Part shown: piece after piece, positions 15,380 through 24,767 of the stretch
How positions within the stretch are numbered: position 1 is the stretch's first letter
Layout: each line of letters begins with the position of its first letter
NCBI RefSeq assembly: GCF_000235505.1
Contig: NZ_JH379029.1
Location: 323,798 to 387,797, forward strand
DNA: 64,000 nt
Reading direction: 5' to 3'
DNA from: Hungatella hathewayi WAL-18680
GTDB taxonomy: Bacteria > Bacillota > Clostridia > Lachnospirales > Lachnospiraceae
Notes under the pieces: model-generated
Seen by the model: only the letters and a program-made list of their open reading frames with translations
Database searches by the model: none
Told to the model about the DNA's origin: nothing
Made by a program: the position numbers and the translations under genes

Positions 15380-17281
15380 TGGCATTTCCCCTTTTTCACC
15401 GTACAATGCCTCATGAAGTTCCTCCCACAGCTGCCCCAGGGATTCCTCACCTTCCCGGATATCCTCCAGCTCCAGACCTCCGTTTTCTTCCATCAGCTCG
15501 TAGGCCTTCCCGTCGCACCCAGTTTTATGGAGTGCGCTGATATAGAAGAAGCGCAGGCGGTTAATCGCCCTCTCCGATTCTGCCAGACCATCATAAAAGG
15601 CAATCAGTTTCTCATACGCCTGGCACTGATATAACAGCCGGAACCCCTCCTTCAGGTAGGAACAGTCATCACGTCTGAACTCCATTCCCTTTCTCATATC
15701 ATCCGCGCCCTCTTCGTTTCTTCCTGTTAAGTATTCCACACAGGCCAGGCAGTGATAAGCCCAAGGATTTTCCTCCAGTTTCAGGGATTCTCTCACTTCC
15801 TGTTCCGCCAGCTCATACTCCTCCATCTGGAAATAGCGAACCGCCAGCAGATAGTGAGCATACCAGTTATCCCGGTTCTCCTTCCATGCGGTCTCCTTCA
15901 GAAGGATAAAACTTTTCCTGTCATCAAAAAATTCCTCCGGCGGCTCCTGGGAAGAAGGCGTATGCAAAATTCCGGTAGACAGAAATTCCTGCCACCTTTT
16001 AAGTCCATTCTCCGTCACCGCAAACTCCAGATGACCGGTGCTCTCTCCCCGCATAGCCAAAGCTCCGAAGCCGCTGCCTCTTTCCACCCGCGCGGCCGGA
16101 CTTTTGGCCATGGACTTCGTCTCCTTCAGTTTTCCCTCCAGCATTTCAAAAGCCTGTTCCCCCTGAAGCTTCTCTGTCAGAGCTTCCCAGCGCTCCTCAT
16201 GGCCTGTCTTCATAAAATCTGCCCCCATATGGACGGCCCCATACTGCTCCATCCACTCCCAGGTTCTATGCGGCGCCATTGGCACACAGCCATACTGGGT
16301 TTTACCAAATCCCGCCTGAATCTCCAAATATCTTCCCGCATTCTCGGTCAGGAATCCCTGCCATCGGTCAGCGCCTTCCCCATTCCCCCAGGAAAATAGC
16401 TTTCTTCCCCGAAGCCGTTTTGTTGACAACTGCAAAAGTCCATAACCATCCTGATCCAGACTGGCAATATATTTCGGGCTGTCATCCTCAATATCAAAGA
16501 AATAATCACGGGAGCGGGGAATCGTCCTGTAATCCGTCACGTCCACTTCCCCGTCATATGGAATATCCGTTTTCAACACCAGAGTTCCCTGATTTGTGTA
16601 AGCCTTTCTGGCCGGAACCACAACCCGTCCGCCCTCATATTCCGGGACCGCTATGTTGCTCCACCAGTACATCGGCACCACCTCATCCGTCTCATTGGAG
16701 ATTCTCATGCGGCAGTTTAAGAAACGCCCTTCTCCCTCCAGCCAGAAATCCATCTGATAGAAAGCGCCGCTAATTCGCTCATACTCATACATCCGAAGCA
16801 CCGGATTCCCGGCCCCATCCTCTGTCTGCGCCACATAAAGCGGCTCCGTCGTCAACGGCGTATGTCCAATCACCCCAATATTCCATTCCACTCCTCCGGA
16901 AAACCAGGCATTGCACACAGCCAGATTGCTAAACCGGAGTACATCATTGGTATACAGCAGATTTCTCCCCGTCTCCTTATCCACCAGCGACCACAGTCTG
17001 CCGCCATACTCCGGCAGAAACACCGCCTTCAGATACTGGTTTTCCAGCTCCGCTGTCTTCACCGTTCTCTTCTTCAATTCCCTGGTATAGCTGTCATATT
17101 TCCGATAGGGATAAGCATTCCTTCTTCTCCCATACCCCTCAAAAAGCTCATCGTCCTCCTCCAAGTCAAACCGAAGCTGATTCTGCAAAATCACCTCCCC
17201 GGACAAATCCGGCACCCCGGACCTCTCCCCCAAATCAGCCCCCAAAATCTCCATCTCTCCAAATCTCAACACAGGCTTCAT
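15353..17281 (-). CDS. DUF5107 domain protein with C-terminal TPR region
   Basis: A 642-residue protein. The first two thirds (about 40-400) resemble DUF5107 proteins, which look like a galactose-mutarotase-type beta-sandwich (LPEYGGRLWSLVDKETGRNLLYTND and FSWGNGEGADRWQGFLTE stand out). The last 180 residues contain helical repeat sequence of TPR type (NWYAHYLLAVRYFQMEEYELAEQEVRESL). No signal peptide, so cytoplasmic. Enzymatic role unknown; relatives sit in glycan-degradation clusters. It follows the GH30 gene with a 190-base gap. Its last codons fall in the right direct repeat. Confidence 0.85.
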   Translation of the reverse strand: MKPVLRFGEMEILGADLGERSGVPDLSGEVILQNQLRFDLEEDDELFEGYGRRRNAYPYRKYDSYTRELKKRTVKTAELENQYLKAVFLPEYGGRLWSLVDKETGRNLLYTNDVLRFSNLAVCNAWFSGGVEWNIGVIGHTPLTTEPLYVAQTEDGAGNPVLRMYEYERISGAFYQMDFWLEGEGRFLNCRMRISNETDEVVPMYWWSNIAVPEYEGGRVVVPARKAYTNQGTLVLKTDIPYDGEVDVTDYRTIPRSRDYFFDIEDDSPKYIASLDQDGYGLLQLSTKRLRGRKLFSWGNGEGADRWQGFLTENAGRYLEIQAGFGKTQYGCVPMAPHRTWEWMEQYGAVHMGADFMKTGHEERWEALTEKLQGEQAFEMLEGKLKETKSMAKSPAARVERGSGFGALAMRGESTGHLEFAVTENGLKRWQEFLSTGILHTPSSQEPPEEFFDDRKSFILLKETAWKENRDNWYAHYLLAVRYFQMEEYELAEQEVRESLKLEENPWAYHCLACVEYLTGRNEEGADDMRKGMEFRRDDCSYLKEGFRLLYQCQAYEKLIAFYDGLAESERAINRLRFFYISALHKTGCDGKAYELMEENGGLELEDIREGEESLGQLWEELHEALYGEKGEMPKKYHFKAM

Positions 17282-17396
17282 CCCGTCTCTCCTCGTTTTC
17301 CGCTGTTTTTCTCACCCCGCAGTCATGCTGCTACCGGGCATTAACGACATTATACCGTATATTGATTCAGATTGCTTCTCTATTTCGGATATTTTT

Positions 17397-17422
17397 GGCC
17401 GGCTGGAAGAATAAAGCCGGCC
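17397..17422. repeat. Inverted repeat between GH30 and DUF5107 genes
   Basis: GGCCGGCT (17397-17404) pairs perfectly with AGCCGGCC (17415-17422). On the minus strand it is followed by A residues, not T, so it is not a classic terminator for the GH30 transcript; it may be an mRNA-stabilising or processing hairpin. Confidence 0.45.
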
Positions 17423-17473
17423 TATTTCCTGTTCAAAGCCCAATCACACCTAATTTACTTATAATCCTTTTAT

Positions 17474-18814
17474 CTACATCTCAATCAGCGCCGTTCCAAT
17501 CCCGTCCCCCGGCACCGTAAGCGGGATGACCTCCCCATAGACCCGGATATAAACCGCCATATCTTCCCCTATCCGGTTCATCATCACCACCGCCAGCTTT
17601 CCATCTGGACGCCGAAACGCCGTTACATCCAGTTTATCGGTAAACCGGCTCATCCCAATCCGCACGCTGCCCGGAACCAGATACCGGCTATAATGCCGGA
17701 TGTAAGTGTAAGACAGCTTCTTTTCCATGACATCTTTCTCCACGTCATACATAATCGGCGCATCACAGAAATTATCCACATGATTAGGCCCGCCCTGGCT
17801 GTTCAACAGCACATTCCAGTCGATAAAAGCATGGGCCCCATGATTTAAATCCCCTGCAATATCATGCCCGTACATCCGCGCATTTTCCAGTTGGTCAGAG
17901 GACGTGAAACGGCTGTACTCCACACACCCTTCCGTAAATACCAGCTTTTTGTCAGGATACTTCTCATGAAGCATATCCAGTGATTCGAAATGGTCCCCGG
18001 AATACCAGTGAAACGCAATCCCGGATACCATATCCCGCGTCTCCTCATCTATAATCCCGTTAGCCCGCTCCAAAGCCCGCTCTTTATTGTGGTCCCAGAC
18101 AAACACCTCAATATCAGAAAGTCCGTGTTTCACCATAGCCGGATACAGAAAATCCTTCAAAAATGTCTTCTCCTCCGCGGCATTATAACGGCAGGAATCC
18201 CATATCTGGGTCGCATCGGGTTCATTCTGAATACTGATTCGCACGATTTTAACCCCACGTTTTTTATATTCCTCAACATACTTGCAAACATACTCCGCCC
18301 ACCATGCATAGTACTCCGTTTTCAATTTTCCCCCATGGTTCTTCTCCCCGTTGGTCTTCATAAACGGCGGTGGACTCCACGGAGACAGCATTACACTCAG
18401 TGCTTCTCCTTTTACGTCCTCAACGGCTTTTAAAAATGGGAGAATATATTTTTCGTCCCTCTCTAAGGAGAAACTTTCCATCGCCCGGTCATTTTCATCC
18501 TCCATGGCGGAATAATTGCCAAGAGATGCGTCGCAACTGTCCAAAGCCATGCGCGCCTGCGTATATCCCAAGCCATCTTTCCCATAACAGGCTTCCAGAA
18601 AATGGGTTTTATTCTTGTCCCCCATCTGATGCCATGTGTAGGCCGCCGCCTCCGTAAGCGCACCTCCGAAGCCCTCAAACACCTGGTATGTCATATCGGG
18701 ATACAGGTTCACCGCGTCTCTCTCCTGTCCCTCATCCGCATAGGATGATATTTCCTCCTTCATAGTTTTCTCCACCCGGTTCTCATAAGTCGTATATTCC
18801 CATAAACATTTCAT
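17474..18814 (-). CDS. Glycoside hydrolase family 30
   Basis: A 446-residue (beta/alpha)8 retaining glycosidase of the GH30 group, which includes glucosylceramidases, beta-1,6-glucanases and beta-xylosidases. FEGFGGALTEAAA (46-58) is the typical N-terminal strand; the acid/base Glu198 is in ISIQNEPDATQ and the nucleophile Glu295 in VFTEGC; SPWSPPPFMKTNG is also characteristic. There is no signal peptide, so it acts inside the cell on imported oligosaccharide, probably brought in by the ABC transporter of the same cluster. Exact linkage is unknown. Confidence 0.92.
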   Translation of the reverse strand: MKCLWEYTTYENRVEKTMKEEISSYADEGQERDAVNLYPDMTYQVFEGFGGALTEAAAYTWHQMGDKNKTHFLEACYGKDGLGYTQARMALDSCDASLGNYSAMEDENDRAMESFSLERDEKYILPFLKAVEDVKGEALSVMLSPWSPPPFMKTNGEKNHGGKLKTEYYAWWAEYVCKYVEEYKKRGVKIVRISIQNEPDATQIWDSCRYNAAEEKTFLKDFLYPAMVKHGLSDIEVFVWDHNKERALERANGIIDEETRDMVSGIAFHWYSGDHFESLDMLHEKYPDKKLVFTEGCVEYSRFTSSDQLENARMYGHDIAGDLNHGAHAFIDWNVLLNSQGGPNHVDNFCDAPIMYDVEKDVMEKKLSYTYIRHYSRYLVPGSVRIGMSRFTDKLDVTAFRRPDGKLAVVMMNRIGEDMAVYIRVYGEVIPLTVPGDGIGTALIEM

Positions 18815-18841
18815 ATTTATTTTCCCTTCCGTTTTCTATAC

Positions 18842-19588
18842 TCACTCACCAATTCCAATATTCCGCCTGTATGTAGACGGACTTTGACCCGTTATCTTTT
18901 TAAACACCTTAGAAAAATATTTTTCATCGTGATATCCGACCTTAAACGCAATCTCATACACCTTCAGGCGCCCGTCATGCATATAATCACAAGCGCAGTC
19001 AATGCGCAGTTTATTTAAATAGTCCACAAAACCGCAGCCCACCTTCTGCGTAAATAACGTAGAAAGGTAAGCCGTAGATACCCCCGCCTTTTCCGCCACC
19101 ATGGTCAGATTGATATCCTCCGACATATGGTCCATCATATATTCCATGGCCGTCCGAACCAGCAGATTTCCTTCTCCTGCCGGTGTTTCCACCTTCTCCG
19201 CCATCCACGGGGCCGCCACCGATTCCAGCTTTGTCAGAATTTCGGAGGAGCGGCAGGGTTTCAACAAATAATCGACCGCTCCCATCCGGATGGCCTGCTG
19301 CGCATAGGAAAACGTATCATACCCGGACAGGATCACCGTCTTCGGACACAGGCCCACCGCACACGCCTCCCGCATTACATCCAGGCCCGATTTCACTGGC
19401 ATCTGAACATCTATCAGCATCACATCCGGATGATACTTGAAGATCATATCCAGCGCCTCCTGACCATCCGACGCACAGTAAATCTTGTGAAAACACTGCG
19501 TATATTTTGTAATGTATGCTTCCATTCCCCTCAATATCGTCTCCTCATCATCCGCGATGAGCAGCCGGAATGAAGACTGTTCCATAGA
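18842..19588 (-). CDS. AraC-type response regulator (YesN-like)
   Basis: A 248-residue regulator: receiver domain at the N terminus (LIADDEE acidic pocket, phosphoacceptor Asp59 in LIDVQMP, Lys in LLKPC) and two AraC helix-turn-helices at the C terminus ending in FKKITGQSPSTYRRN. Start ATG at 19588 (MEQSSFR) is chosen because GGGGGAG lies just upstream; a longer reading overlaps the kinase gene. It is the partner of the adjacent kinase and probably activates the sugar transporter and GH30 genes. Confidence 0.92.
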   Translation of the reverse strand, partial: SMEQSSFRLLIADDEETILRGMEAYITKYTQCFHKIYCASDGQEALDMIFKYHPDVMLIDVQMPVKSGLDVMREACAVGLCPKTVILSGYDTFSYAQQAIRMGAVDYLLKPCRSSEILTKLESVAAPWMAEKVETPAGEGNLLVRTAMEYMMDHMSEDINLTMVAEKAGVSTAYLSTLFTQKVGCGFVDYLNKLRIDCACDYMHDGRLKVYEIAFKVGYHDEKYFSKVFKKITGQSPSTYRRNIGIGE

Positions 19589-19610
19589 TACTCCCCCTGC
19601 CGTGTTCCGA

Positions 19611-21434
19611 TTAATATTCCTCCGGGATGACAATTCTGACCAGAGTTCCTTTCCCCGGTTCACTGTGCATCTCCAAAGTATAGTTATCGTTGTATTTTAA
19701 AGTCAGCCGTTCTTTAATATTTCGTATGGCATAGCGGCCGATTCTTGCGCTGGAATAACGGGTCTTCTCGTCAATCACCAAAAGTTTATCCGCCTCTTCC
19801 TGCTCCATCCCCACACCGTTGTCTCTGATTTCAAAAACCAGCTTTCCTGACTCCTTACGCCCCGAAACGCTCACCGTTCCGCCTCCCTGGCGCACCTCCA
19901 GCCCGTGGACAATAGCGTTTTCCACAAACGGCTGCAGCGTGAGCTTCCCAATCATGCACTTCATCATATCCTCATCCACATGAATCTCATAGGACAATCT
20001 CTTTGCAAAACGCATCTTCTGAATCTGAAGATAGCAGGTAATCAGCTCAATCTCCGTACTTACGTTCACTTCACTCTGCCCTTGGCTAAGCAACAGACGA
20101 AACAGCTTGGAAAGCGCCAGTACATCCTCGCCCAGTTCCTCATTGCCGGAGCCAATCGCCTGCCAGTACAGCGAATCTAAAACATTATACAGAAAATGCG
20201 GGTTAATCTGCGCCTGAAGAGCATTCAATTCACTTTCTCGCTCCCGCAGCGCCATGACATAATTTTTATTGATTAGATTGCCGATTTCCAATACCATGTC
20301 GTTAAAAGTCTGTGACAGCTGCCCAATCTCATCCTGGCTGTCCGTCTTCATCGTCTGGCTAAAATCACCTTCCTTGAATTTCTCCATGGACTGGCACAGC
20401 GCGGCTATGGGTTTGGTCAGCGCTCTTGAGACCACGCTGGAAAGCGTCCATGTCAAAATCAGAATGGCAAACGCCAGCAGAACCGGCATCGTCAGACTCT
20501 GGCGGATTCTGTCATTCCAGTTACTCTTGGGCGACATATAGCAGACCTCAATCCCCGTATTCTCATTTTGTGAACAGAAAATATAATACCCTTCCTGCCT
20601 GACATACCGTCCCTGACCGTCATCTCCAGACTGCGGTCCTGCATTTTCACTGTCACGAATATGCTCCAGCACAAGTTCACTGACTTCTCCCGCCCGCGTC
20701 AGTTCTTTTCCTTCCCGGTCCAGAACCACGATTCCCTCATTGGGTGCATTTAACGTCCGGTGGCAGATATCATAATACCTGGACGCCTCCATTCCAATGG
20801 CGAGAAATCCCAGCCGACGGCGTTTCGACAAATCATAAAGAGCCCGGCAGGCGATGATTTTATCCGATTTATTGTTCAGATAGATTCCGCCCCGTCCCGC
20901 CTCCTGCCTGAGCCAGACCACATCTCCTCTCGCTTCATCCACCGTCTGATAAATAGGAAGATTTCTGATTTCCTCAAGATTCGTATTGTGAACACTGGCA
21001 TCACGGCTGATATAGAATGGCTCCGCACCGTTTTCCGGGTAGAGAATCACCGTCTTAATCTGGCTTTTGATTGCAAGGATGTCCTGGAGAAATGAAACCG
21101 GCGTTCTGGTCTCCCAAAACAGAGTGTCTTCTCCCAAGGTTTCCTTCTGCGCGACTAAAACGTTATGAATATCCGTATTCACCGCAAAATACGTGGAGAT
21201 ATCCTGTACATCCTGCTGCAGATACGCGATATCATCGCAGGCTGTCTGCGTAAACCGCTGATAAAGCTGTGTAGTTTCCTCCATGGTCGTCTGGTATGTC
21301 CTGCTGTAAATCAGCCCGCCACCTATGATTAGCGTGGGGAAAAGAACAAGATAAATGGCAAATACAATTTTATGACGTATCTTCAACTTCTGGTAAAATT
21401 GCTTCAGCATTGATGATTCCTTCTCCCTCTTCAT
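19611..21434 (-). CDS. Sensor histidine kinase (YesM/LytS type)
   Basis: Membrane sensor kinase of 607 residues: transmembrane helices at about 23-45 and 316-337 enclosing a large extracellular sensor domain, HAMP (about 338-390), His_kinase domain with phosphoacceptor His413 in QINPHFLYN, and a C-terminal ATPase with DNGVGM. Both a start at 21434 (GGGAGG upstream) and a second Met eight codons later are possible. The neighbours suggest it senses an extracellular oligosaccharide. Confidence 0.93.
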   Translation of the reverse strand: MKREKESSMLKQFYQKLKIRHKIVFAIYLVLFPTLIIGGGLIYSRTYQTTMEETTQLYQRFTQTACDDIAYLQQDVQDISTYFAVNTDIHNVLVAQKETLGEDTLFWETRTPVSFLQDILAIKSQIKTVILYPENGAEPFYISRDASVHNTNLEEIRNLPIYQTVDEARGDVVWLRQEAGRGGIYLNNKSDKIIACRALYDLSKRRRLGFLAIGMEASRYYDICHRTLNAPNEGIVVLDREGKELTRAGEVSELVLEHIRDSENAGPQSGDDGQGRYVRQEGYYIFCSQNENTGIEVCYMSPKSNWNDRIRQSLTMPVLLAFAILILTWTLSSVVSRALTKPIAALCQSMEKFKEGDFSQTMKTDSQDEIGQLSQTFNDMVLEIGNLINKNYVMALRERESELNALQAQINPHFLYNVLDSLYWQAIGSGNEELGEDVLALSKLFRLLLSQGQSEVNVSTEIELITCYLQIQKMRFAKRLSYEIHVDEDMMKCMIGKLTLQPFVENAIVHGLEVRQGGGTVSVSGRKESGKLVFEIRDNGVGMEQEEADKLLVIDEKTRYSSARIGRYAIRNIKERLTLKYNDNYTLEMHSEPGKGTLVRIVIPEEY

Positions 21435-21468
21435 GGCGGCCTCCCTACGGCAATACTTTGCTTCCAGT

Positions 21469-22305
21469 TTATCCCTTTACCGCCCCCATGGCAACGCCTT
21501 TTGTAATATATTTGTTCAAAATGATATAAATAATCACCATCGGCGCCGCCGTCAGCGCCATAACCGCAAACTGTACCGCGTAATTCGAAGAGTACATTCC
21601 CGTGAACTCCAGCACGGAGAACGGAAGTGTCTTCCACTTGGGACTGCTCAAATAGGTACTGGCCATCATAAATTCATTCCAGTTATTCAAAAATGTCATG
21701 ATAGATACCGTCACCAGAGAAGATTTCAGCATCGGGGTGATTAAAACCGCAATCATCCGGTAGATTCCACACCCATCAATCATGGCTGCTTCCTCTATTT
21801 CCTTTGGAATGCTGTCCATAAAGCTGCTGGTTAAAAACAGCCCCTGTGGCAGCGAAAACGCGATGTAGGGAATCAGCAACGCCCAGATACTGTCTGTCAG
21901 ATGCAGCTTATCGTAAATCACATAGTTGGGAAGCAGGGTTGCGTGGATAGGTATCATCATCCCCAGGAGGATTAAGTTTCTCACCATTCCCGACAGTTTC
22001 CAGTGCATTCTCGTACAGGCAAAGGATGCCATAATGGAGATCACCAGAACCGCGGCCACCGCCAGCACATTAATCAAAAGGCTGTTCTTAAAATATAACA
22101 GGAAATGGCCGTCCACGAACGCTTTCACATAATTATCCCACTTTATCACCTTGGGAATGATTAAAAGGCCGTTGGTAAACATCTCATTACTGCTGGCCAG
22201 GGAAAAATCCAAAAGCCAGATCAGCGGAAATATCTGGATGACAGCTACCGCAATCAGAACCATCCAAAGCACAATCTTTCCGGGAGTAAATTTTTTCTTT
22301 TTCAT
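21469..22305 (-). CDS. Sugar ABC transporter permease (MalG-type)
   Basis: A 278-residue inner permease of the carbohydrate CUT1 family with about six transmembrane helices. The EAA loop is EEAAMIDGCGIYRMIAVLITPML. It starts five bases after the partner permease stop. No ATPase is encoded in this cluster, so it likely uses a shared MsmX-type ATPase located elsewhere. Confidence 0.92.
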   Translation of the reverse strand: MKKKKFTPGKIVLWMVLIAVAVIQIFPLIWLLDFSLASSNEMFTNGLLIIPKVIKWDNYVKAFVDGHFLLYFKNSLLINVLAVAAVLVISIMASFACTRMHWKLSGMVRNLILLGMMIPIHATLLPNYVIYDKLHLTDSIWALLIPYIAFSLPQGLFLTSSFMDSIPKEIEEAAMIDGCGIYRMIAVLITPMLKSSLVTVSIMTFLNNWNEFMMASTYLSSPKWKTLPFSVLEFTGMYSSNYAVQFAVMALTAAPMVIIYIILNKYITKGVAMGAVKG

Positions 22306-22309
22306 CCGG

Positions 22310-23185
22310 TCATGCCTCCTTTTCTTCGCGGAATATACGGTTCAGCACCTGGGTCGACAGGATACAGATAATCACGAATATCACACTGATCGCGTTTCCA
22401 TAACCGTACCGGAAGGAACTGAACGCCTGCTTATACAGATAGTTGGCCATAAACTGGGTCTCATTTCCCGGTCCGCCGTTAGTCAGCAAGTATACGGTTT
22501 CCATCTGCTTCAACGCAGAAATGATGGCCAACGTCACATTAACCTGGATGACCGGCTTCATCAACGGAAGCGTGATCCTCAGAAACGTCTGACTGTTGTT
22601 CGCCCCGTCAATGGCTGCGGCCTCATAAAGTCCCGGGTCAATATTCTTGATTCCGGTATAATAGATTAACATTCCCCAGCCAAAACCATGCCAGATTAAA
22701 ACCACCAGAACCGCCCAGATAGCGCTTCCGCTTCCCAGCCAGTTGGTGTCGCCTGCAAATCCAAACGCCTTGGCAATATTATTCAACAGGCCAAAATTAG
22801 GGTTATAGATAAATTTCCACAGGTACGCGATAACTGCCACAGAGATAACATTGGGAAGGAAGTAGACACAGCGGAAAAATCCTTCCGCCCTTCTCCCCAT
22901 CCGGTCCAGCAGCGCCGCCGTCATAATGGCAAGGGGGTGCTGAATCACGATAAATCCGGCCGCCAACAGCAGAGAATTGCGCAGGGAATACCAAAACGCC
23001 GTATCCTTCGCCATGGTTATGTAGTTCTGCAAACCGATAAAGTTTGCTTTCCCCAGCCCGCTGAAATCAGTAAACCCATAATAAAAGCTCAAACAGATGG
23101 GTGCCAGAATTGCAAACAGGAACATCGCCACGCCCGGGAAAACAAGAGTAAAGATGATTTTTTTATTGCTGTATGCCTTACGCAT
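22310..23185 (-). CDS. Sugar ABC transporter permease (MalF/UgpA-type)
   Basis: A 291-residue CUT1 permease with about six membrane helices and the EAA loop YEAAAIDGANNSQTFLRITLP. It is the first of the two permeases; GGAGG precedes its start. A hairpin separates it from the binding-protein gene. Confidence 0.92.
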   Translation of the reverse strand: MRKAYSNKKIIFTLVFPGVAMFLFAILAPICLSFYYGFTDFSGLGKANFIGLQNYITMAKDTAFWYSLRNSLLLAAGFIVIQHPLAIMTAALLDRMGRRAEGFFRCVYFLPNVISVAVIAYLWKFIYNPNFGLLNNIAKAFGFAGDTNWLGSGSAIWAVLVVLIWHGFGWGMLIYYTGIKNIDPGLYEAAAIDGANNSQTFLRITLPLMKPVIQVNVTLAIISALKQMETVYLLTNGGPGNETQFMANYLYKQAFSSFRYGYGNAISVIFVIICILSTQVLNRIFREEKEA

Positions 23186-23204
23186 GTAATCCTCCTTTAT
23201 ACAG

Positions 23205-23237
23205 ATGGCCGCCTATCCAAAACTGAGAGGCGGCCAT
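23205..23237 (-). terminator. Intra-operon hairpin after the binding-protein gene
   Basis: ATGGCCGCCT (23205-23214) pairs perfectly with AGGCGGCCAT (23228-23237). It lies between the solute-binding-protein gene and the permeases with no strong T-run, so it is likely a partial terminator or 3' stabiliser that keeps binding-protein mRNA abundant. Confidence 0.6.
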
Positions 23238-23252
23238 TACAAATGTTCTTAT

Positions 23253-24620
23253 TTACTTACATGCAGCTGCAATGCCCTTATAAAAGTCTTCGGTCGTAAT
23301 CTTGCCGATTGCAGCTTCCTGAACCAGGTCCTCACAGGTAGTCTTGAACTCGGAAGTTCCCATATCACCAAGAGGGTTACCGGACAGGTTTGTCGCCTTG
23401 CTGACAATCTCCATGAACTGCTTCTGCGGCTCGGTCTCACTGCCTGTTGCAAACTGGGAGAAATCCTGTGCTGACATGCAGACACCATTTTCCCATGCAA
23501 TCTTGGTCCAGCCTTCCGGACGGAACATATAGTTCAGCAGTTTGATAGCCTCTTCTTTCTGTCCAGCGCCGGCTGTCACAGAATATCCGCCGCCGTTCCA
23601 GGCCGTAATTGCTGTCTCATCTGCTTTTCCGCCTTCGATGGATGGCATGGTAAATACTCTGATATTGTCACGGACCTCAGCCGGTATATCCTGGTTGGTA
23701 GCCATACTCATATCCCAGCTTCCCATGTAGAACATCGCTGACTGGCCATTGGCAAATAAGTTCTGGGCCGTACCGTAATCCGTGGTCTCAAATCCGTTCT
23801 GGAACAATCCCTTGGACGCGGAATCTGTCAAGATATCAACTGCCTTGGTAAATGTCGGGTCAGAGAAGTCTTTGGTGGCAATCGCGTTGTGGGTTTTCTC
23901 CATCACGCCTTCTCCGTCTAGCTTCTGCATAATATCGGTTACATAAATGTACAGAGGCCATTTGTCACCGCCGTCCATCGATACGGGAATGATGCCTTTT
24001 TCCTTGATTGCTGCGCCAAGAGTCATCAGCTCATCATAGGTAGTTGGAACCTTCCAGCCATTTTCATCAAACATGGCCTGATTATAGTAGAAACACATAA
24101 CATCAGTATTTCTGGCCAGTCCATACAGCTTTCCGTCACGGCTGAAGCCATCTAAGGAACCGTTGATAAAACCATAATCCTTATAATCATCCGGATTCAG
24201 CTCTGCCAAAAGTCCGGCATCCATCACCTCATCAATAAATCCCGGCTGTCCCCAGACACTGACAAGGTCAGGCATTTGGCTTCCTGCCGCATATGCTTTG
24301 AATTTTGTCTTATATGCTTCATCATCCAGCGCTTCCACCTCGATGGATACGTTTGGATTGGCCACTGTATACTCATCCAGAAGTGTCTGCTCTACCAGGC
24401 CCTGTCCTGATGTACGGTCCGGCAGGTTTGTGAATACCTTTAAGGTGATCTTCTCTCCTGACGCATCCTTTGCCGGCTCTGCTTTTGTGTCGCTCTGTGC
24501 TGCCTGTGTCTCAGCTGCACCCGCTGCCGTAGTTCCTGCTGTTTCATTCTTTCCGCCACATGCAGTCAGGGAACACACCATCGCTGCTGCAAGTGCAAGA
24601 GATACTATCTTTCTTTTCAT
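23253..24620 (-). CDS. Extracellular sugar-binding lipoprotein
   Basis: A 455-residue solute-binding protein (SBP family 1). The signal peptide ends in lipobox SLTACG, followed by a flexible Ala/Thr/Glu-rich linker. The mature part has the family pattern (YYNQAMFDENGWKVPTTYDELMTLG and FANGQSAMFYMGSWD). It delivers an oligosaccharide to the two permeases downstream. First gene of the transporter-two-component-GH30 transcription run. Confidence 0.93.
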   Translation of the reverse strand: MKRKIVSLALAAAMVCSLTACGGKNETAGTTAAGAAETQAAQSDTKAEPAKDASGEKITLKVFTNLPDRTSGQGLVEQTLLDEYTVANPNVSIEVEALDDEAYKTKFKAYAAGSQMPDLVSVWGQPGFIDEVMDAGLLAELNPDDYKDYGFINGSLDGFSRDGKLYGLARNTDVMCFYYNQAMFDENGWKVPTTYDELMTLGAAIKEKGIIPVSMDGGDKWPLYIYVTDIMQKLDGEGVMEKTHNAIATKDFSDPTFTKAVDILTDSASKGLFQNGFETTDYGTAQNLFANGQSAMFYMGSWDMSMATNQDIPAEVRDNIRVFTMPSIEGGKADETAITAWNGGGYSVTAGAGQKEEAIKLLNYMFRPEGWTKIAWENGVCMSAQDFSQFATGSETEPQKQFMEIVSKATNLSGNPLGDMGTSEFKTTCEDLVQEAAIGKITTEDFYKGIAAACK

Positions 24621-24767
24621 ATGAACTCCTCCATCTTATACATTTTTCATTATCATCATGTTACCAATTGGCCTTGGAATATTCCTTTTTTTGATATCCA
24701 AAGTATAACAGGTTTTTTTTGGTTAATTAACACATAATCTTTTTAAATAGTGTATTATTTTTATATC
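24621..24767 (-). promoter_or_regulatory. Promoter region of the sugar transporter cluster
   Basis: Non-coding, AT-rich. On the minus strand a TATACT-type -10 (24701-24706) with a weak TTAATT -35 about 17 bases upstream. No clear terminator for the preceding operon was seen, so read-through from upstream is possible. Confidence 0.4.

Noticed and set aside
17397-17422. Rho-independent terminator after the GH30 gene
   Set aside because: Stem is perfect but followed by A residues on the transcribed strand, so it is listed only as an inverted repeat.
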